Shown here: piece by piece, positions 6,145 to 8,832 of the stretch
How the letters are laid out: each line of letters begins with the position of its first letter
Position numbering within the stretch: the stretch's first letter is position 1
Assembly (NCBI GenBank): GCA_903877345.1
Contig: CAIRDL010000897.1
Span: 1-8,832, forward strand
Reading direction: 5' to 3'
DNA length: 8,832 nucleotides
Source: an uncultured Oscillochloris sp.
GTDB lineage: Bacteria > Chloroflexota > Chloroflexia > Chloroflexales > Chloroflexaceae
Program-made: the position numbers and the translations under genes
Notes under the pieces: model-generated
What the model was told of the DNA's origin: nothing
Database searches by the model: none
Seen by the model: only the letters and a program-made list of their open reading frames with translations

Positions 6145-7011
6145 TCAGTGGTGCAGTGTCGCGTAGTAGATCGCGGCACCGATATGCACGAAGGAGAGCA
6201 CGAAGAGGGCGACGCCGAGCGGAACGTGGACGGTGTGCCAAAGTGACATGAGGCGGCGAGCGGTGGCTAAAGCGCCCAATTGGCGTTGGAGCGTGATCTG
6301 CTCGTCGAGCAACGCCCCGGCCCGCCCCGCCGCTGCGGCATCAAGGCGGCGCAACACCTTGATGGCCCGCCGCAGCGCGGCGTGGTCGCGGTTGGCAATC
6401 AAGGTGCGCCCAAAAATCGAGGCGACGCCACCGGCTACGTTGGGCCGTGCCCCTTTGAGGATCACAATGGCATCGCCGATGGCACTCGCCGTGTCGGGTG
6501 ATGTGCGCGCCAAGACAGCCAGTTCCTCCGACACAGCCTCCCGCCGTTGCTCCAGGCTGTCAAGCGTCACCTCGACGCCATCGAGGGTGCGCGGGATGGC
6601 CGTGTAGATGTAACGGCCCACGAAGCCGCTCAGCACTACCACCGCCATCAGCAGCGTTACGACCCCCGCCAGACCCTGGAATTGCCATGCGGTGTGCAGC
6701 AGCACCATGTAAGAGCCAACGATGCCCATCACGATATGCCACTGGAGCCAGTTGCTCAGACGGCCCAGCGCCCGACCACGGGCGCGCTTCCGCAGCGAAT
6801 AAAGCGTTTCGGTGGCTAACATCAGCAGAAAGCCGATCACGCCCAGGCCGTGGCCGAAAAAATCGCTGGAGGCCAGGGTGCCCGAGCGGATGCGCCAGAG
6901 GTACAGGGCCGTCACCGCCCCCATCGCGACGATGGCGATCTCGAGTTCGTACGTCTGGTGCTGGGACGGGCGGGTGCTACCGGCGGTGGGGAGTTTAGCT
7001 ACTCGGGCCAT
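6145..7011 (-). CDS. Diheme membrane cytochrome b subunit with cytoplasmic insert
   Basis: The 288-aa protein has five predicted helices: about 23-41, 52-72, 89-108, 114-137 and 259-282. A charged soluble stretch (138-255, rich in Glu, Arg and Ala, partly coiled-coil-like) lies between helices 4 and 5. Helix 3 carries His92 and His106 and helix 5 carries His262 and His276, each an H-x13-H pair, the classic spacing for two b hemes stacked across a membrane. The positive loop RKRARGRALGR after helix 2 places the insert on the cytoplasmic side, where it could dock the flavin and Fe-S partners. The ATG at 7009-7011 was chosen over a longer in-frame start inside the upstream gene because GGGAGG (complement of 7018-7023) lies 6 nt before it; it overlaps the oxidoreductase end by 17 bp. 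No exact family name is recognised; it resembles the cytochrome b561/b6 type in ligand layout only. Confidence 0.85.
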   Translation of the reverse strand: MARVAKLPTAGSTRPSQHQTYELEIAIVAMGAVTALYLWRIRSGTLASSDFFGHGLGVIGFLLMLATETLYSLRKRARGRALGRLSNWLQWHIVMGIVGSYMVLLHTAWQFQGLAGVVTLLMAVVVLSGFVGRYIYTAIPRTLDGVEVTLDSLEQRREAVSEELAVLARTSPDTASAIGDAIVILKGARPNVAGGVASIFGRTLIANRDHAALRRAIKVLRRLDAAAAGRAGALLDEQITLQRQLGALATARRLMSLWHTVHVPLGVALFVLSFVHIGAAIYYATLHH

Positions 7012-8317
7012 GCGCGGCCTCCCACTCAGTCCAGAAACGGTGGAGCAGGGCGAGCACATCTGCGCCGGGGGCCAACAATTCGGCACGCACCGCTGTCAGG
7101 TCAGCCTCCGCATCAATCATGCGTTGCAGGGGGCGCGAGAGGGTCTGGTCGCCAATGATGAGCGCACCACGGATCGTCTGTTCGCCGAGCAGCAGCCGCA
7201 CCCGATTCACGTCGTGGCGTTCAACGACGACCCACGATGGCACAGTGGCGTGCCACGTTTCGCTATCACCACGGGCGATGGCGACCAGATCATCGTCGCT
7301 GCCGCTGCCCAAGGTGCCGATAATCGTGGTCGGCAAACCGGCAAGCAGTGTGACATTCGTCGCCACCGTGCGCCGGTACATCGTCGGCGTGCCTGCCATG
7401 TTCAGGGCAGCCGCCACCCCGTGCGCCCGCGCCGTCGGCCAAAGCGTGTCGAGGGTGGCGTGTCCCGTTCGCGCATCACGGACTTGGGCGACATCGCCGG
7501 CGGCGAAGATGTCGGGGACACTGGTTTTCAGATATTCGTCCGCGAGAATGCCCCGCTCCACCTTGAGTTCGGCGGTACGCGCCAGTTCGAGCCGTGGGCG
7601 CGTGCCAATCGCCACCGCCAAGATTTTACAAGGAATCTGCGTGCCGTCCGCTGTTTCAACAGCGGTGAGCCGCCCACGGGTGCCGATGGCCTGTTGTATG
7701 CGCGTGTGATAGTGCAGTTCAATGCCATCGGCCTGCAACCGCTCCTCGACCAGTTGCGACTCCTCGGCATCGAGCATATTGGCCCAGTAGCGTGCCCCGC
7801 GCAAGAGATAGTGGACGTGGCAGCCACGAGCGTGCAGACCCTCGGCCAACTCCAGGGCGGTAATGCCGCCACCCACGACGACCGCGTGCGTCCCCCGGCG
7901 GGCGCGCTGCACCAGGCGGCGGGTTTCGTCAAAAGTGTCGAGCGTCACCACGCCGTCGAGGTCGCCACCGGGAAAATCGGGCGCGGCGGCACGCGCACCC
8001 GTCGCCAGGAGCAAACGGTCGTAAGGCAGCGTGCGGTGATCAGCGAGGACAACGCGGTGGGCCTGGGCGTCAATCCGTTCGACGTGGGCCTGCACCCAGG
8101 TGAGATTGAGGTCGCGGAGTTCAGCGGGCGAACGGGGGAAGAGTTGCTCCGCCGGGATGACCCCACTTAGGAAATAGGCCAGACCGGGGCGGGAGTAGAA
8201 ACCAGCGGGGTCTTCGCTGATGAGGGTAACGGACGCTCCGGGGACGCGGGCGCGCAACGTTTCGGCGGCAGCGATGCCCGCAACCCCGGAGCCGACAATG
8301 ACGTAGTCGTTAGCCAT
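6995..8317 (-). CDS. FAD/NAD(P)-dependent oxidoreductase, NirB / rubredoxin-reductase-like
   Basis: The 440-aa protein is a two-dinucleotide-fold flavoenzyme (Pyr_redox_2 type). The FAD site is VIVGSGVAGIAAAE (6-19), the ATGAR motif is at 105-109, the NAD(P) site is VVVGGGITALELAEG (146-160), and FAAGDVAQ (271-278, Asp275) closes the FAD site. A C-terminal domain of about 110 residues follows. There is no CxxC redox pair (only Cys166 and Cys230), which argues against a disulphide reductase. Closest types by motif are the N-terminal half of assimilatory nitrite reductase NirB and rubredoxin/ferredoxin reductases; the siroheme and Fe-S domains of NirB are absent. The ATG at 8315-8317 follows AGGAG (complement of 8329-8333) by 11 nt, and the ferredoxin stop lies 15 nt upstream. 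In this operon it probably passes electrons between NAD(P)H or ferredoxin and the cytochrome b; direction is inferred, not shown. Confidence 0.93.
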   Translation of the reverse strand: MANDYVIVGSGVAGIAAAETLRARVPGASVTLISEDPAGFYSRPGLAYFLSGVIPAEQLFPRSPAELRDLNLTWVQAHVERIDAQAHRVVLADHRTLPYDRLLLATGARAAAPDFPGGDLDGVVTLDTFDETRRLVQRARRGTHAVVVGGGITALELAEGLHARGCHVHYLLRGARYWANMLDAEESQLVEERLQADGIELHYHTRIQQAIGTRGRLTAVETADGTQIPCKILAVAIGTRPRLELARTAELKVERGILADEYLKTSVPDIFAAGDVAQVRDARTGHATLDTLWPTARAHGVAAALNMAGTPTMYRRTVATNVTLLAGLPTTIIGTLGSGSDDDLVAIARGDSETWHATVPSWVVVERHDVNRVRLLLGEQTIRGALIIGDQTLSRPLQRMIDAEADLTAVRAELLAPGADVLALLHRFWTEWEAAHGPSS

Positions 8318-8332
8318 GACAAGCTCATCTCC

Positions 8333-8590
8333 TCATGTGGGCTGCCCAATGGGCGCGAAGGCCAGCGCGCCACGGGGACAACGCGCCACACACTGGCCGC
8401 ACGTAAGGCACTGACTATCAATAATGGGCGCACCTCGCCAAACATAAGCACGCACATCAAGACCCAAGGGGCAATTATAGGAGCAAATCCCACATTGCAC
8501 GCAGCGTGGCGGGTCTGGCACCACATGCCCCGTGGCTAATACCGCCGCCCGGGTGAGATCAAAAGCGAGTGAGTTGCGATCTATGCTCAT
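8333..8590 (-). CDS. 2[4Fe-4S] ferredoxin-like subunit
   Basis: The 85-aa protein has two complete four-Cys motifs: Cys30, 33, 36 and 40 (CVQCGICSYNCPLG) and Cys61, 64, 67 and 71 (CLTCGQCVARCPRG). Each motif ends in Pro as in bacterial ferredoxin folds, so it should hold two [4Fe-4S] clusters. A 29-residue N-terminal extension precedes the first cluster, and a 20-residue linker (41-60) separates the motifs, longer than in small clostridial ferredoxins; this resembles the Fe-S domain of heterodisulphide-reductase C-like or other membrane-complex subunits. No signal peptide, so it is cytoplasmic. The ATG at 8588-8590 was chosen over a longer in-frame start at 8629 because AGAGG (complement of 8599-8603) lies 8 nt before it. 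It is first in the four-gene operon and presumably the electron partner of the flavoprotein. Confidence 0.93.
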   Translation of the reverse strand: MSIDRNSLAFDLTRAAVLATGHVVPDPPRCVQCGICSYNCPLGLDVRAYVWRGAPIIDSQCLTCGQCVARCPRGALAFAPIGQPT

Positions 8591-8634
8591 AGGAAAAACC
8601 TCTTTTTGGCAATCTCTGACTAATTGCAACGGTT

Positions 8635-8683
8635 GACCACAGACCGCCGACCACCGTCGGAAGCGGTCAGCCGTCAGCGGTCA
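8635..8683. repeat. Array of seven 7-nt units with central inversion
   Basis: The 49 nt split cleanly into heptamers: GACCACA, GACCGCC, GACCACC, GTCGGAA, GCGGTCA, GCCGTCA, GCGGTCA. The last three resemble the reverse complement of the first three, so the array folds on itself: CCGAC (8647-8651) pairs with GTCGG (8656-8660), and GACCG (8642-8646) with CGGTC (8664-8668), with an AAG bulge. Confidence 0.8.
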
Positions 8684-8706
8684 AAAACCACTAGGGATTC
8701 CCGGTA

Positions 8707-8802
8707 AGACAAGGTTCGTGGCTGCTTTACAGTTTGGGTACACGCAAGGCGTTCTGCTGCGCTCGACCTGAAACCTGAAACCTGGCCGCTGAAACCTTGT
8801 CT
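8707..8802. repeat. 10-bp inverted repeat enclosing 76 nt
   Basis: AGACAAGGTT (8707-8716) and AACCTTGTCT (8793-8802) are perfect inverted arms. The enclosed 76 nt include the CCTGAAA array. The arms could be the ends of a small non-coding element or a chance match in repetitive DNA; no flanking target duplication was recognised. Confidence 0.4.
8767..8784. repeat. CCTGAAA tandem heptamer array
   Basis: CCTGAAA is repeated at 8767-8773 and 8774-8780, followed by a partial CCTG at 8781-8784. A related GCTGAAACC lies at 8788-8796. The unit length is 7 nt, the same as in the array at 8635-8683, but the unit sequence is different. Confidence 0.75.
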
Positions 8803-8832
8803 AAGCTATTCTAGCCTTCTAGGTCAAGCATA

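Larger units (their letters stand above)
8591..8832. other. Gene-free leader region of the electron-transfer operon
   Basis: This 242-nt stretch holds no credible reading frame. It must contain the operon promoter unless that lies beyond the window edge, but no well-spaced -35/-10 pair is seen on the minus strand. A TAGAAT box (complement of 8808-8813) is too close to the edge to find its partner. Most of the DNA is tandem and inverted repeats, described separately. Confidence 0.6.

Noticed and set aside
6812..8170. Long plus-strand open frame (452 codons) opposite the flavoprotein and cytochrome b
   Set aside because: The minus strand carries clear FAD and NAD(P) motifs and heme-ligand helices; the plus-strand product is Arg/Gly/Ala-rich with no fold signature.
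8591..8832. tRNA or riboswitch in the operon leader
   Set aside because: The hairpins come from heptamer repeats; no cloverleaf, CCA-end or known riboswitch core could be recognised.

Overview
The window looks like a piece of chromosome from a member of the Chloroflexota, possibly a filamentous anoxygenic phototroph of the Chloroflexales. This is inferred from the GC-rich coding style, the protein families present (a secreted protein with a DxDxDGxxD tail, a PASTA membrane protein, a soluble PAS-PAS NarL-type two-component pair) and repeat-laden intergenic DNA. No rRNA or marker gene is present, so the assignment is tentative.

Layout, left to right. (1) 1-665, minus strand: the N-terminal part of a YifB/ComM-family AAA+ ATPase, cut by the window edge just at its Walker A loop. 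(2) 666-903: a divergent intergenic region with a 7-bp inverted repeat near the yifB start and a TATAAT box upstream of the next gene. (3) 904-3128, plus strand: a cytoplasmic PAS-PAS sensor histidine kinase and a NarL/FixJ-type response regulator, joined by a 4-bp ATGA overlap. (4) 3266-3871, plus strand: a small exported protein of unknown role. (5) 3897-4654: two near-identical long hairpin repeats bracketing one minus-strand gene for a two-TM protein with a C-terminal PASTA domain. The right-hand hairpin may also supply that gene's -35 box. (6) 8590-4704, minus strand: a compact four-gene operon. (7) 8591-8832: the operon's leader, filled with two different 7-nt tandem repeat arrays and inverted repeats; no gene seen.

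The four-gene operon is the main attraction. In transcription order it encodes an 85-aa 2[4Fe-4S] ferredoxin, a 440-aa NirB/rubredoxin-reductase-like FAD/NAD(P) oxidoreductase, a 288-aa five-helix membrane cytochrome b with two H-x13-H pairs (two stacked b hemes), and a 475-aa membrane-anchored cytochrome c with 18 CxxCH motifs arranged as six triheme modules. Gaps are 15 nt, -17 nt and 13 nt, so the genes are probably translated together. Taken together they describe a plausible electron wire from cytoplasmic NAD(P)H or ferredoxin, through flavin and Fe-S centres, across the membrane by two b hemes, and out along a chain of 18 c hemes. Direction, donor and final acceptor cannot be read from the sequence.

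The two-component pair and the exported protein could be functionally linked, but the sequence gives only adjacency. The hairpin repeats and heptamer arrays look like dispersed genomic repeats that also sit at transcription boundaries.
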